Assembly (NCBI GenBank): GCA_021799275.1
Contig: JAJZAT010000029.1
Span: forward strand, 1-38,511
DNA: 38,511 bases
Reading direction: 5' to 3'
Origin: Bacillota bacterium
GTDB taxonomy: Bacteria; Bacillota; Sulfobacillia; JAJZYS01; JAJYTV01
Shown here piece by piece: positions 7,227-16,679 of the stretch; the stretch's first letter is position 1, and every line of letters begins with the position of its first letter. The position numbers and the translations under genes were made by a program. Under the pieces are notes generated by a model that did no database searches, was not told the DNA's origin, and was given only the letters and a program-made list of their open reading frames with translations.

Positions 7227-8807
7227 TCAGTCCCTCGCTGCGTTCAGCCGCCGGTAGATCGGCCGGTTGCGCCGATAGACCTCCCTGAACGCGGCGAACG
7301 CCCGGTCATACGTGGCTCGCGTCTCGGACCTTGGCGTGCAGGAGCGGCCCACCCGCACACGCGAGGCCATCTCCTCGAACCGGGCCCTGCCGAGCGCCAC
7401 GAGGGCGATCGCCCCAGCCCCACGCACGTTCGCCTGCAGCGGCGCCTCGGTCTGGTCGATGCGGCGTCCGAGCACATCCGCCATGATCTGGCACCAGACC
7501 TCGGAGCGCGCCCCGCCGCCGATGAAGCGGATCGGGTCCAGGGTGCGGCCGGTGAAGCCGTCCATCGCCTCGAGGAGCCAGCGGCTGTTGAGCGCGACGC
7601 CCTCCAGCACGGCCCGGACGAACTCGGGCCGCCGTGTCCCGAGCGACACGTTGTAGAAGCCGCCGCGCACCAGGTGGTCCTCGATCGGCGTGCGCTCGCC
7701 GTAGAGCCACGGCGCGAAGAGCACGCCGCCCGAGCCGGGCTCCGCGGCCGCCGCCACCTGGTCGAGGCGCGCCAGCACATCTTCCGGTGCCGGGCCGGTC
7801 TGCAGATCGTCGTCGTGGTACAGGAGGTTGTCGCGCAGGAAGGTGAGACAGGCCCCGGCCGTCTCCTGCTCGTTGGCCACCAGGTAGCGGCCGGGAATGG
7901 CGGAGGGCAGGGTCGCCATGTTGTGCGCGACGTCCGTCTTCTTGCGCGGCACGTGGCAGGTGAGCCAGGAGGAGGTGCCGAGGTAGAGGTGCGGCTCGTA
8001 GTCGCGGGTCGCGCCCGAGCCGACCGCCGCGGACTGGACGTCGGGCGAGCCCCCTGCCACCGGCAGGCCCGGTGGCAGGCCGAGATCGGCGGCCGCCGCG
8101 GGCGAGAGCGTGCCGACGACGTCCGTCGAGGTCGCGAGCGGCGGCAGCTTCTCGAGGTCGACGCCGAGGTCCCGCGCCAGGCCCGGGTCGTAGCGGACAT
8201 GCGCGGGGTCCCGGTTGTCCGTGACCCAGTGCAGGGCGATCGAGTCGAAGGTGGCCGCGAAGCGCCCGGTCAGCCTGGCGTTCAGATAGTCTTTCGGCTC
8301 GAGGAAGCAGGCCGCTTCCTGGTAGATGCGGTGCTCCTCGGACTGCAGGTAGAGGATGTGCGCGACCGAGTCCTTGCCGGACCCCGCTGGAATGCCGCCC
8401 GTGCGGCCGAGCCAGCGCACGAGCTTCAGGGCGCCGTAGCCCGCGACGCGCGGCCAGCCGTCGGTGGCGGCGCGCACGTACGGCGCGCCGCGGGCGTCCA
8501 TCCAGATGATCGCAGGCCGCAACGCACGTCCCTTCCCGTCGACCGCCACCGTCCCGCTCCACTGCGCCGTGCAACCGATGCCGAGCACGTCCCCAGGACC
8601 CGCGGCGCCGCGGGCGAAGAGGGCGCCCGTCGCGGTGCGGATGGCCTCCCACCAGAGTTCCGGGTCCTGCTCGGCGCCGCCGCCCGGCAGGAGCGACAGC
8701 GGGTAGGCCTGCGAGGCGATGTCGAGCACCTCGCCATCCGTCGCGACCAGGGCCACCTTGCAGGCCGACGTGCCGAGGTCGATCGCGAGCACGCAAGATC
8801 TGCCCAC
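7227..8807 (-). CDS. FGGY-family carbohydrate kinase (xylulokinase-like)
   Basis: A 526-residue sugar or polyol kinase of the FGGY family. The first nucleotide-binding motif AIDLGTSACKVALV is at the N-terminus, and the substrate region has TAQWSGTVAVD and AIIWMDARG. The C-terminal adenosine motif is FIGGGARSEVWCQIMADVLG, followed by the family's TEAPLQANVRGAGAIAL. These enzymes phosphorylate a terminal hydroxyl of ketoses or polyols. Xylulokinase is the nearest type, but family resemblance alone does not fix the substrate. GTG 8807 follows GAGGTG by six bases. Only three bases separate it from the stop of the PLP enzyme upstream, so the two are co-transcribed and the kinase product may be the substrate of the lyase. 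Confidence 0.9.
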   Translation of the reverse strand: MGRSCVLAIDLGTSACKVALVATDGEVLDIASQAYPLSLLPGGGAEQDPELWWEAIRTATGALFARGAAGPGDVLGIGCTAQWSGTVAVDGKGRALRPAIIWMDARGAPYVRAATDGWPRVAGYGALKLVRWLGRTGGIPAGSGKDSVAHILYLQSEEHRIYQEAACFLEPKDYLNARLTGRFAATFDSIALHWVTDNRDPAHVRYDPGLARDLGVDLEKLPPLATSTDVVGTLSPAAAADLGLPPGLPVAGGSPDVQSAAVGSGATRDYEPHLYLGTSSWLTCHVPRKKTDVAHNMATLPSAIPGRYLVANEQETAGACLTFLRDNLLYHDDDLQTGPAPEDVLARLDQVAAAAEPGSGGVLFAPWLYGERTPIEDHLVRGGFYNVSLGTRRPEFVRAVLEGVALNSRWLLEAMDGFTGRTLDPIRFIGGGARSEVWCQIMADVLGRRIDQTEAPLQANVRGAGAIALVALGRARFEEMASRVRVGRSCTPRSETRATYDRAFAAFREVYRRNRPIYRRLNAARD

Positions 8808-8810
8808 GGG

Positions 8811-10217
8811 CTACACCTCGTAGAGGACGTCGATGTAGGCTTCGAGGAGTCCCTGCACGAGTTCGCCCGGCGCCATCGCCGCGAGACCATAGAGCGGCGC
8901 CATGCCCTCGTCCGAGGGCGGAGAGTGCCGCACTTCCCCGACCGACGCCGCGAGGTCCGCAAGGAACCGTTCGGCAACGCCGTCCTCGGCGTGGCGCCGC
9001 GTGACCGCGAGATGGAAGGCGGGGGGATGGTGCAGGCCGTTGAGGCTCCAGCCGCGCGCCGTCATGTGGTCCATGACGCGGTAGACGTCGAGGCTTTCCG
9101 ACCCGACCGCCACGACGAAGAGGGGGTCCCCCAGCACCTTGAGCTCCGGAATCGCCCTTACCCCGGCCTTGATGCGGTCGGCGGCCAGGAGGATGTCCTT
9201 GGCGGCCGCCTTGTAGCCCTGCTCGCCCGTCGCGACGAGCGAGGCCCAGGCGGCGGCGATCAGCCCGCCGGGGCGGCTGCCGAGCAGGGTGGACGACGCG
9301 TAGAGCCCCCCGGGCCAGTCGGTGGCCGCGTAGCACTGGTGGTGGAAGAGTTCCTCCGAGCGGTAGAGCACCACGGACGTGCCCTTCGCCGCGTAGCCGT
9401 ACTTGTGCGTGTCCACCGAGATCGACGTGACCCCCGGCAGGCGGAAGTCGAAGGGTGGCACGGGGTACCCGAGCCGCTCGGCCCAGGGCAGGAGGAAGCC
9501 GCCGAGACAGGCGTCGACGTGGCAGCCGATGCCGCGCTCCTCGGCGATGGCGGCGATCTCCGGAATCGGGTCGAGCGCCCCGTGCGGAAAGGATGGGGCG
9601 GAGCCCACAAGAGCCACCGTCGCTTCGCTGACGGCCGCCCGCATCGCCGCGACATCCGCCCTGAAGTTCTCGTCCACCCCAACCTCGACGAGGCGCAGGC
9701 CGAAGTAGTGGGCCGCCTTGCGGAAGGCGGCGTGCGCCGTCACCGGCGCGACCACCTCCGGCTCGGCGATGCCATTCGCCTTGCCCCAGTCGCGGTAGGC
9801 CAGCATCGCGAGCAGGATGCTCTCCGTGCCTCCGGTCGAGACCGCCCCGACCACCTTGGCCCCGCGGCGCCGCCGTCCCACGTCGTCTCCCGAGAGCATG
9901 CGGGCGGTCATCGCCACCACCTCGGCCTCGAACTTGGTGGAACTCGGCCAGAGGTCCGGATGCAAGGGATTGTCCTGCGCGTGCAAGGCGTAGGCCTCGG
10001 CGAGGAAGCGGGCGTGCTCCTCGCCGCCGTGGTAGACGGCCCCCGAGGCGTAGCCGCTACGCCAGCGCGGCTCCTCGCGCCTTGCCAGGGCCTCGAGGAT
10101 GGCGAGCACCTCCTTTTCGCTCCGGCCCTCCACCGGAATGCGGTCAAAGGTCTCCACCTGATCGCGATAGGGCTTGAGTTGACGTTCCAGTTGCCCGAGG
10201 ATGTCCTCTCCGCTCAC
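8811..10217 (-). CDS. PLP-dependent lyase/decarboxylase, sphingosine-1-phosphate-lyase-like
   Basis: A 468-residue fold-type I PLP enzyme of the group II decarboxylase superfamily. The expected marks are [11 protein letters not shown] (phosphate loop, ~127-137), HVDACLGG (Asp pairing with the PLP nitrogen, ~233-240) and [13 protein letters not shown] with the Schiff-base Lys at about 272. The last motif and [10 protein letters not shown]-like segment ([15 protein letters not shown]) are characteristic of sphingosine-1-phosphate lyases rather than glutamate or tyrosine decarboxylases. Those enzymes cleave a phosphorylated 2-amino-1,3-diol into an aldehyde and phosphoethanolamine. The soluble N-terminus has no membrane anchor, unlike the eukaryotic enzyme. 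It overlaps the transporter upstream by ATGA and is followed three bases later by a kinase. Family confident; substrate open. Confidence 0.85.
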   Translation of the reverse strand: MSGEDILGQLERQLKPYRDQVETFDRIPVEGRSEKEVLAILEALARREEPRWRSGYASGAVYHGGEEHARFLAEAYALHAQDNPLHPDLWPSSTKFEAEVVAMTARMLSGDDVGRRRRGAKVVGAVSTGGTESILLAMLAYRDWGKANGIAEPEVVAPVTAHAAFRKAAHYFGLRLVEVGVDENFRADVAAMRAAVSEATVALVGSAPSFPHGALDPIPEIAAIAEERGIGCHVDACLGGFLLPWAERLGYPVPPFDFRLPGVTSISVDTHKYGYAAKGTSVVLYRSEELFHHQCYAATDWPGGLYASSTLLGSRPGGLIAAAWASLVATGEQGYKAAAKDILLAADRIKAGVRAIPELKVLGDPLFVVAVGSESLDVYRVMDHMTARGWSLNGLHHPPAFHLAVTRRHAEDGVAERFLADLAASVGEVRHSPPSDEGMAPLYGLAAMAPGELVQGLLEAYIDVLYEV

Positions 10218-11410
10218 GAAACTCCTCCTCCAGGTCCTTCAGAGATCGCGGCCGTGAGTCCCGCCCCGGCTTCCTGCCGCCTGGGCAGGAGCCACGCCAC
10301 GCACAGCCCGAGAAAGGCCACGATGGCGACGAAGCCGAGCGCGAGATGCGGCGCCGCGACGAGCGGCGTCATCGCCACCACCAGCACGAAGCCGCCGAGG
10401 TTGCCGGCCAGCATCAGGAAGCCGACCGCCCTCCCCTGCTGGCCCGCCCCGACATGCACCTCCGACCAGTCGAGCACCACCGGCAGGCTCGCGAGCAGCA
10501 GGATGCCCTCGACGCTGAGCCAGAAGCTGAGCCAGAGGGTGCCCTGCCGCCAGTCGATCGCGAGCGCCGTGAGGAGCGTCCAGGCGACGGCGAGCGTCAA
10601 GGTCGTACGGCGCCAGCCCCTGCCGGCCACGATCGGCGGCAGCACGCCAGCGCCGACGATGCCCGTGAGGGTCATCAAGGCGAGCAGGTTGCCGGCCATG
10701 CCGCCGGCGCCGAAGTCTGCGAGAATCGGCTGGAGCCAGGTCGCGAAGGCGTTGTAGATGCCCATGCCGACGAAGAGCAGTCCGCCGAGCTTCCAGAGCA
10801 GCGGCTCCTTGGGCAGCCACATGCCCGCGCCGTCCGACGATGGATCCGCGAACGCCGCCGGACGGCCGAGGCCGAAGACCAGGGTGATGGCACCAGCCGC
10901 GCCGATCAGGGCCTGCACCAGCAGCACGAGGTCGAGTCCCCCCGCGGCGAACAGCACCGGACCAAGGGCCATGGCGATCATGATGCCGAGAAAGAGGGCG
11001 ACCGTGCCGAGTCCGATCGCGAGAGCCCGTTCCGTCGCAGGGAAGTAGCGGGCGGCGAGCTTCGTGATAGCGTTCAGCACCAGCGGCTGACCCGCCGCGA
11101 TCACCACCTGCGCCATGAGCTGCCAGAGAAAGAGGTGCGGCGCAACAAGGCGCAGGAGGCCGCCCGCCCCTGTCAGGACGGCGCCGGTGCGCAGCGCCAG
11201 GTCGAAGCTGCGGTCGAGCCAGCGTCCGGTCGGCAGGGCCAGCACGACATAGATGAGGGGAAAGATGGCTGCCAGGTTGCCGACGGCGGCCACACTGGCG
11301 TGCAGGGCCGGCGCCACCTGCGTCGTGATCGGAGCGAAGGTGATCCAGAGCATCTGGGTAGCGGCGGCGAGCAGACCGTAGGCGGCCAGAATGGCCCAGC
11401 GACCGCGCAT
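10214..11410 (-). CDS. MFS transporter
   Basis: A 398-residue membrane protein with about 12 hydrophobic helices, starting [22 protein letters not shown]. The loop after helix 2 ([15 protein letters not shown]) matches the major-facilitator signature GxLxDrxGrR, and a long loop around residues 190-210 separates the two halves. ATG 11410 is preceded by AGGGAGG at six bases; an upstream frame to 11512 lacks a site. Its stop overlaps the PLP lyase start (ATGA). It is the first gene of an MFS-lyase-kinase operon, so its cargo is probably the compound that the kinase and lyase process. Confidence 0.88.
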   Translation of the reverse strand: MRGRWAILAAYGLLAAATQMLWITFAPITTQVAPALHASVAAVGNLAAIFPLIYVVLALPTGRWLDRSFDLALRTGAVLTGAGGLLRLVAPHLFLWQLMAQVVIAAGQPLVLNAITKLAARYFPATERALAIGLGTVALFLGIMIAMALGPVLFAAGGLDLVLLVQALIGAAGAITLVFGLGRPAAFADPSSDGAGMWLPKEPLLWKLGGLLFVGMGIYNAFATWLQPILADFGAGGMAGNLLALMTLTGIVGAGVLPPIVAGRGWRRTTLTLAVAWTLLTALAIDWRQGTLWLSFWLSVEGILLLASLPVVLDWSEVHVGAGQQGRAVGFLMLAGNLGGFVLVVAMTPLVAAPHLALGFVAIVAFLGLCVAWLLPRRQEAGAGLTAAISEGPGGGVS

Positions 11411-11654
11411 GACATGCCTCCCTGCTGCATGGACTGGCTCCTGTGCGGCGCACGCCGGCCAGATCCGACAACGCGATCCGCGCAGGACAGCTTCGCGAGA
11501 CCCGCCCGTCATACCTCGTTGCGATATGGGGTAAGAGATCTCGCCTGCCGATCGCCAGGGCAGCCGGTGGCGCGTTCAGCGATTGCGGGCCGCCAAGCAG
11601 GTCCCGGGCAGGTCGATCCCAAATTCCAGGGAGGAGCATTCGCCTGGAAGGAGT

Positions 11655-12908
11655 TTGGTCGCCACGGTCAGCGAAGAGGAATTCAGACCGATTGCGGAGG
11701 TCGCGGTGCAGGTTGGCGTGAACCTGCAGCCGGGCCAGAACGTTATCCTGCTCGCGCCAGCGACACAGGTCGGCGCGGCCAGGGCCGTGGCAAGGGCCGC
11801 CTACGCCGCCGGCGCCCGCAACGTGCGCACCCTGTTCAACGACGAGGTCATCGAGCGCATCGGACTCGAGATGGCGCCGGAGGATGCGCTCGGTGAGTTT
11901 CCGAAGTGGCTCGCCGACGGCCTCCTGCAGGAGGCGGAAGGGAACGCGGCGCTCCTCTCGATCATCGGCGGGGACCCCGAAAACCTGAAGGGCGTCCCGC
12001 CGGCGCGCATCACCGCGGCGCATCGCGGTGCCCAGCAGGCCTTGCAGCCCTTCACGCGCCTGCAGATGGCGCACAAGGTCGCCTGGTCGCTCGTGGCCGC
12101 ACCGTCCCCGGCCTGGGCCCACAAGGTCTTCCCGGATCTCCCGGAGGACGAGGCGGTGGCGAAGCTCTGGCAGGCGATCCTGCGCACCAGCCGCTGCGAC
12201 GGTCCGGACCCGGTCGGCGCGTGGCACCAGCACATCAAGAATCTCCAGGCGAGGCGCAACTGGCTCAATAGCCTCGGCATCCGGCGCCTGCACTACAAGT
12301 CCCCGGTCACGGACCTCACGATCGAACTGCCGAAGACGCACCAGTGGGTCGCGTCGGGCCAGCAGCGGGCGGTCGGCTACCCAACGTCGCCCAACATCCC
12401 GACCGAGGAAGTCTTCACGCTACCGGAGCGGACCGGCGTCAACGGCACGCTGCGCAGCACGCGCAATCTCTCGTACAGCGGCCAGATCATCGACGGCATC
12501 GAGATCACCTTCGCAATGGGCCGCATCGTGGACTTCCACGCCGCCCAGGGCGAAGACGCCCTGCGTCAGGTGATCGAGACCGACGAAGGATCGCACTACC
12601 TCGGCGAGGTGGCGCTCGTGCCGGTGGACTCGCCGATCTCCGAGTCTGGCATCCTCTTCTACAACACGCTCTTCGACGAGAACGCCTCCTGCCATCTGGC
12701 GATCGGCGCCGCCTACCCGACGTGCCTCACCGACGCGGCCGACGTCCACTCCGATGAGGACCTCCTCGCCCGAGGCGGCAACGTGAGCCTCACCCACATG
12801 GACTTCATGATCGGCTCGGACGATCTCGACATCACGGCCGAGACGGCGTCCGGCGCCGAGACCCCGATCTTCCGCGCCGGCCGCTGGGCCGCGCCGATCG
12901 AAGGCTGA
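11655..12908 (+). CDS. M29-family metalloaminopeptidase
   Basis: A 417-residue homologue of the AmpS/AmpT/aminopeptidase II family, which removes N-terminal residues from peptides with two divalent metals. Visible metal and catalytic signatures are NIPTEEVFTLPER (Glu), DEGSHYLGEVALV (Glu, His), FYNTLFDENASCHLAIG (Tyr, His) and LTHMDFMIGSDDLDI (His, Asp). The start is uncertain. TTG 11655 gives the right N-terminal helix (EEFRPIAEVAVQVGVNLQPGQ), but its AAGGAG is only one base away. GTG 11706 has a better GGAGGT but would cut that helix. A 7-bp inverted repeat (TTCCAGG 11624-11630, CCTGGAA 11643-11649) precedes it. It diverges from the MFS operon and ends before a strong terminator. Confidence 0.9.
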   Translation: MVATVSEEEFRPIAEVAVQVGVNLQPGQNVILLAPATQVGAARAVARAAYAAGARNVRTLFNDEVIERIGLEMAPEDALGEFPKWLADGLLQEAEGNAALLSIIGGDPENLKGVPPARITAAHRGAQQALQPFTRLQMAHKVAWSLVAAPSPAWAHKVFPDLPEDEAVAKLWQAILRTSRCDGPDPVGAWHQHIKNLQARRNWLNSLGIRRLHYKSPVTDLTIELPKTHQWVASGQQRAVGYPTSPNIPTEEVFTLPERTGVNGTLRSTRNLSYSGQIIDGIEITFAMGRIVDFHAAQGEDALRQVIETDEGSHYLGEVALVPVDSPISESGILFYNTLFDENASCHLAIGAAYPTCLTDAADVHSDEDLLARGGNVSLTHMDFMIGSDDLDITAETASGAETPIFRAGRWAAPIEG

Positions 12909-12933
12909 GGCGGCCCCGCATCCCGACTGCGCG

Positions 12934-12968
12934 AGCGGCGCGGCACCTTTCCAGGGTGCCGCGCCGCT
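12934..12968 (+). terminator. Strong hairpin after the aminopeptidase gene
   Basis: A perfect 14-bp stem (12934-12947 with 12955-12968) with the seven-base loop TTTCCAG lies 26 bases after the stop codon. Only two T's follow, so it is a hairpin without a long T-tract, but the position fits termination. Confidence 0.7.
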
Positions 12969-12989
12969 TGCTGCGTCGCCAGCCCTCCC

Positions 12990-13007
12990 GCGGTGGCATG
13001 CTACCGC
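12990..13007. promoter_or_regulatory. Near-perfect palindrome before the DUF421 gene
   Basis: GCGGTGGCATGCTACCGC is palindromic at 16 of 18 positions, centred on GCATGC. It lies directly upstream of the GAGGTG ribosome binding site of the DUF421 gene. It could be an operator or a small RNA hairpin; I cannot tell which. Confidence 0.3.
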
Positions 13008-13019
13008 CGAGGTGATCGC

Positions 13020-13484
13020 ATGTCCCCGGCAGAGTTCGTCGGCCGCAGCATCGTGCTGGCCGTCGCCCTCCTCGTCCTGATGCGCATCGTGGGCAAGCGC
13101 CTCGTCGGCGAGGTCACCGCCGTCGATCTCGTCACTGGCGTGTCCGTGGGAACCATCGCTGGTTCGACGGCCATCACGTCGGCGCTTCCGCTCTGGGGCG
13201 GCCTTCTCGCCCTGCTGTCCTGGGGCGCCTTCGAGTGGGTGAGTGTGTACATGGCGTCGCGCAGCCCGTGGTTCGAAAAGCTGATCGCAGGCCGGGCCAC
13301 GGCCCTGGTGGAGGACGGCCGGATCGTACCCCGCAACCTGCGCAACGCCATGCTCTCCGAAAACAGTCTTCGCTCCATGCTGCAGGACCGGCAGATCGGT
13401 GACCTCGCACAGGTCAAGGCAGCCGTGCTGGAGCCCTCGGGCAAGCTCGGGGTCATCAAGCGGCGGCAGCCCGAACCCACCTGA
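13020..13484 (+). CDS. DUF421 (YetF-like) membrane protein
   Basis: A 154-residue protein with two to three N-terminal membrane helices (around residues 7-25, 35-50 and 52-72) and a cytoplasmic domain. The sequence LMRIVGKRLVGEVTAVDLVTGVSVGTIAGSTA is the DUF421 hallmark, and the C-terminal part (ATALVEDGRIVPRNLRNAMLSENSLRSMLQDRQIGDLAQVKAAVLEPSGKLGVI) is the conserved YetF domain. The biochemical role is unknown; homologues occur in several copies in Bacillus and relatives, some under sporulation or stress control. ATG 13020 follows GAGGTG by five bases. It converges on the aldehyde dehydrogenase gene 64 bases away. Confidence 0.87.
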   Translation: MSPAEFVGRSIVLAVALLVLMRIVGKRLVGEVTAVDLVTGVSVGTIAGSTAITSALPLWGGLLALLSWGAFEWVSVYMASRSPWFEKLIAGRATALVEDGRIVPRNLRNAMLSENSLRSMLQDRQIGDLAQVKAAVLEPSGKLGVIKRRQPEPT

Positions 13485-13548
13485 TCCGCGCGGGCGGCCA
13501 CTCGGCCTTGGTCGGAGCCGGGGTCATCAGGCCGTGCCGATGCGGATC

Positions 13549-15042
13549 TCAGAAGAAGGTGAACGGCTCGTCCCCGAGATCCGCGATCACCGTCTTGGTC
13601 TCGAGGTAGCCGTCGAGGGCGTGCGGGCCGAGCTCGCGCCCGATTCCGCTCTGCTTGTAGCCGCCGAACGGCAGGGTCGGCGACAGAAGCTGGTACGTGT
13701 TGAGCCATACGGTGCCCGCCTCGAGCCCCTTGGCCATGCGCAGGGCGCGTTTCACGTCGCGCGTCCAGACGCCGGCGGCCAGGCCGTAGGCGCTCCGGTT
13801 CGCGATCTCGAGCGCGTCCTCTTCGTCGCGGAACGGGATCACCACCGCCACGGGCCCGAAGATCTCCTCCTGCGCGATGCGCATGTCCGGCCGAACCTCC
13901 GCGAACACGGTCGGCTGCACGAAGTAGCCTTTGCCGAGGTCCGAGAGCCGCTCGCCGCCAGTGACGAGCCTCGCCCCCTCCGCCTTGCCCGACGCGACGT
14001 AGCCCAATACGCGCTCCATCTGCCGCGCCGAGACGACCGGCCCGATGTCGGACGAGAAGTCGCTGCCGGGACCGATGCGCAGCCCCTGCACGCGCGCGGC
14101 GAGCGCGTCGAGGAAGCGGTCGAGCGCCGTCTCCTGCACCAGGATGCGGCTGCCGGCCTGGCAGACCTGACCGGCGTTCAGGTAGACGCCAAAGAGGGCG
14201 CCCGCGACGGCGTGCTCGATCTCGACGTCGTCGAAGACGATGTTCGGGGACTTCCCGCCCAGCTCCAGCGTGACCCGCTTGATGCCCTGGGCGCTCGCCG
14301 CCAGCACCTTGGCGCCGGTGGCCGTCTCGCCCGTGAGCGCGATCTTGGGCACCATGGGGTGCGCCACCAGGGCCTGGCCGGCCGCGTCGCCGCCCGGCAG
14401 CACCGCGATCTCCCCCTCGGGCACACCGGCCTCCTGCGCGATGGCCGCAAGCAGCAAAGCGGTCCGGGGCGTCTCGGGCGCCGGCTTGAGAATGGCGGCG
14501 CAGCCCGCGGCCACGGCCGGGGCGAGCTTCCAGGACGGCATCAGCAGGGGGAAGTTCCAAGGCGTGATCAACCCCGCGACGCCCACCGGGGCCCGCAACG
14601 TGAAGGCCAGGTAGTCGCCCTGGGGCCCGGGCAGGGAGAACGGCAGCGTCTCGCCGTGCACCGTCGGCACGAGTCCGGCGAAGTAGTCGAAGACGTCGGC
14701 GGCCATGGGGATCTCGAGCCACTGCGCCATCGAGCGCGGCATGCCGTTCTCGCGCACCATCTCGTCCGCGAGCTCCTCGGCATGGGCCCTGATGCCGTCC
14801 GCCACGCGGTGCAGCACGCGGCTGCGCTCGAGCGGATCCATGCCGAGCCAGCGGCGTTCCCGCATCGCCGCGAGCGCGACCTTGGCCGCCTGTTCGACGT
14901 CGACGGCCGTAGCCTCGGCCGCCTCGGCGAACGGCTCGGCCGTCGACGGATCGATCTGCTCGTAGCGCCCGCCGCCCGCGGGCGGGCGGAAGGCCCCGTC
15001 GACGAAGATGACGCCTTCCTCGATCGTAAGCCGCTCAGGCAT
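13549..15042 (-). CDS. NAD(P)-dependent aldehyde dehydrogenase
   Basis: A 497-residue ALDH superfamily enzyme that oxidises an aldehyde to the acid. It has TPWNFPLLMP with the oxyanion Asn (N163), the general base E260 in ELGGKSPN, the nucleophile C294 in GQVCQAGSR, and EIFGPVAVVIPF. Length is standard. The gene overlaps the upstream alcohol dehydrogenase by eight bases (15035-15042), so the pair is co-translated and probably runs alcohol to aldehyde to acid in sequence. With the SCP2 protein ahead of them this resembles operons for breakdown of primary alcohols or hydrophobic substrates. The actual substrate is unknown. Confidence 0.93.
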   Translation of the reverse strand: MPERLTIEEGVIFVDGAFRPPAGGGRYEQIDPSTAEPFAEAAEATAVDVEQAAKVALAAMRERRWLGMDPLERSRVLHRVADGIRAHAEELADEMVRENGMPRSMAQWLEIPMAADVFDYFAGLVPTVHGETLPFSLPGPQGDYLAFTLRAPVGVAGLITPWNFPLLMPSWKLAPAVAAGCAAILKPAPETPRTALLLAAIAQEAGVPEGEIAVLPGGDAAGQALVAHPMVPKIALTGETATGAKVLAASAQGIKRVTLELGGKSPNIVFDDVEIEHAVAGALFGVYLNAGQVCQAGSRILVQETALDRFLDALAARVQGLRIGPGSDFSSDIGPVVSARQMERVLGYVASGKAEGARLVTGGERLSDLGKGYFVQPTVFAEVRPDMRIAQEEIFGPVAVVIPFRDEEDALEIANRSAYGLAAGVWTRDVKRALRMAKGLEAGTVWLNTYQLLSPTLPFGGYKQSGIGRELGPHALDGYLETKTVIADLGDEPFTFF

Positions 15043-16162
15043 TGGTCCTCGCCCCTTCCTGCGGGAACGTCACGACGCCGCGCGCGAGTTCGCCGCGTCT
15101 CAGGGCGTCGAAGGCCTCGTTGATCTCCTCGAGGTCGTAGCGCCTGGTGATCATGGCGTCGAGGTCCAGCCGTCCCGCCATGTAGAGGTCCAGGATCGCG
15201 GGGATGTCCTCCTCCGTCCTCGCCTGCCCGTACCAGCTGCCCGTCAGGATGCGCGAGGCGGACGGGATCGCGAAGGCGTTCAGGGAAATGTGCTCGTGCG
15301 GCGCGGCGATCCCGACCACCACCGTCATGCCCGCCTTGCGCGTCATGCCGTAAGCCGCCTCGATCGTCGACGGCCTGCCGACCACCTCGAAGGCGTAGTC
15401 GCTGCCGCGTCCCTGCGTCAGGTCCAGCACGGGCGTGACGATGTCGTCGGTGCCGCTCGCGTCGACGACGTCCGTGGCGCCGAGCGATCGGGCGAGATCG
15501 AGCTTCTCCGGCACGCGATCGATGGCGATGATCTGGCCGGCCCCCACGAGCCGCAGGGTCTGGATGACGCTCAGACCGACGCCGCCCAGGCCGACCACCG
15601 CGGCGCTGGCGCCCCTCGGCACCTTGGCCGTGCGCGTAACCGCGCCGTAGCCGGTCGTCACGGCGCAGCCCACCAAGGCCGCGCGGTCGAGCGGCACGTC
15701 CCTGCGGATCGGGATCGCCGCCCGCTCCGCCACCACGGCCCGCTCCGCGAAGCAGGACGTGCCGAGGAAGTGGTAGACCTCCCGGTCATGGTCGTGCAGG
15801 CGCATGCCACCGCCCGGCAGGGAGCCCTGCAGCTGGATCGAGAACGCCTCGTCGCACATGTCCGGCCTGCCGATGCCGCAGTAGTAGCAGCGGCCGCAGC
15901 TGGGCACCCAGGAGAGGACCACGTGGTCGCCCACCTGGACCTGCGTTACGCCTTCGCCCACCGCCTCGACGATGCCCGCGCCCTCGTGCCCGAGCACGGC
16001 CGGCAGCGGTACCGGCAAGGTGCCCTCCATGACGTGGAGATCGCTGTGGCAGACGCCGCTGGCCGCGAGGCGCACCAGGACCTCGTGCGGTCCCGGCCCA
16101 TCGAGCCGCAGGTCCCGGATCTCGAACCGCTCCGCGTCCTCCGCGAGCACGGCCGCCTTCAT
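15035..16162 (-). CDS. Zinc-dependent alcohol dehydrogenase (MDR family, class III-like)
   Basis: A 375-residue medium-chain dehydrogenase. The catalytic-zinc ligands are in GVCHSD and LGHEGAG. The structural-zinc cluster CGRCYYCGIGRPDMC has the normal C-x2-C-x2-C-x7-C spacing. The long insert after it (FSIQLQGSLPGGGMRLHD...YHFLGTSCFAE) and GCAVTTGYGAV are typical of class III and NDMA-dependent types. The NAD site is VVGLGGVGLSVIQ with an acidic residue in AIDR. ATG 16162 overlaps the SCP2 stop as ATGA. An open frame extends to 16345, but that part is the shadow of the SCP2 gene. It oxidises an alcohol whose aldehyde is probably passed to the next gene product. Confidence 0.92.
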   Translation of the reverse strand: MKAAVLAEDAERFEIRDLRLDGPGPHEVLVRLAASGVCHSDLHVMEGTLPVPLPAVLGHEGAGIVEAVGEGVTQVQVGDHVVLSWVPSCGRCYYCGIGRPDMCDEAFSIQLQGSLPGGGMRLHDHDREVYHFLGTSCFAERAVVAERAAIPIRRDVPLDRAALVGCAVTTGYGAVTRTAKVPRGASAAVVGLGGVGLSVIQTLRLVGAGQIIAIDRVPEKLDLARSLGATDVVDASGTDDIVTPVLDLTQGRGSDYAFEVVGRPSTIEAAYGMTRKAGMTVVVGIAAPHEHISLNAFAIPSASRILTGSWYGQARTEEDIPAILDLYMAGRLDLDAMITRRYDLEEINEAFDALRRGELARGVVTFPQEGARTNA

Positions 16163-16578
16163 GCGCCGGCGGACCCGCCGCGCTCGTCCATGAGGGTCCG
16201 GTAGGCCTCGTAGAGCGGCGGCATCATCGGCAGCAGCTTGAGCGCCTTGGCGATGGAGCCTTTGGCCTTGACGATGCCGCGGCCCAGAGCCTGCGGCACG
16301 TCGAGCTTGCCGGTCCAGAACTGGTGGCCGACGTCCGCGGAACACTCGAAGCTGACGTCAGGCGCAGGCTCCTTGGCGTCGAAGCGCATCACCATCGGCG
16401 GCTCGCCGTCGCCCGGCGTCAACCCGTCCATCGTGAGAACTAGGTCCGGGTTGTGATAGACGAACGACACCACCATACCTGCGTCGTGCAGGGCCTTCGC
16501 GGCCTGGCTCGAGGCGGCCCGCTCCGCGAGGATGCCGAAGATCTCCACCATCTCGTCCCTGTCCCGATATGCCGCCAT
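16159..16578 (-). CDS. SCP2 sterol-carrier-like domain protein
   Basis: A 139-residue protein with an SCP2-type lipid-binding fold: an N-terminal helix pair (VEIFGILAERAASSQAAKALHD), strands VVSFVYHNPDLVLTMDG, then PDVSFECSADVGHQFWTGKLDVPQALGRGIVKAKGSIAKALKLLPMM. This last stretch has the pattern of SCP2 domains, where a hydrophobic tunnel holds an acyl chain or sterol-like ligand. ATG 16578 has GGAGGG six bases upstream; ATG 16584 is too close to it. The stop overlaps the alcohol dehydrogenase start. In this setting it may present a hydrophobic alcohol to the dehydrogenases (inference). Confidence 0.78.
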   Translation of the reverse strand: MAAYRDRDEMVEIFGILAERAASSQAAKALHDAGMVVSFVYHNPDLVLTMDGLTPGDGEPPMVMRFDAKEPAPDVSFECSADVGHQFWTGKLDVPQALGRGIVKAKGSIAKALKLLPMMPPLYEAYRTLMDERGGSAGA

Positions 16579-16679
16579 CCCCATCCCTCCGTCCCAGCGT
16601 CTTCCTGACCCTGGCTCATTTCCGCAGGGGACCGCAAGAATCCTATAGGCCACATCGGCCCGACCGAGTCGCTGCAGGA

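Noticed and set aside
6876-10757. A 1293-codon open frame on the plus strand
   Set aside because: It runs antisense to the SDR, FGGY kinase and PLP lyase genes, lacks any domain, and is an artefact of GC-rich codon bias.
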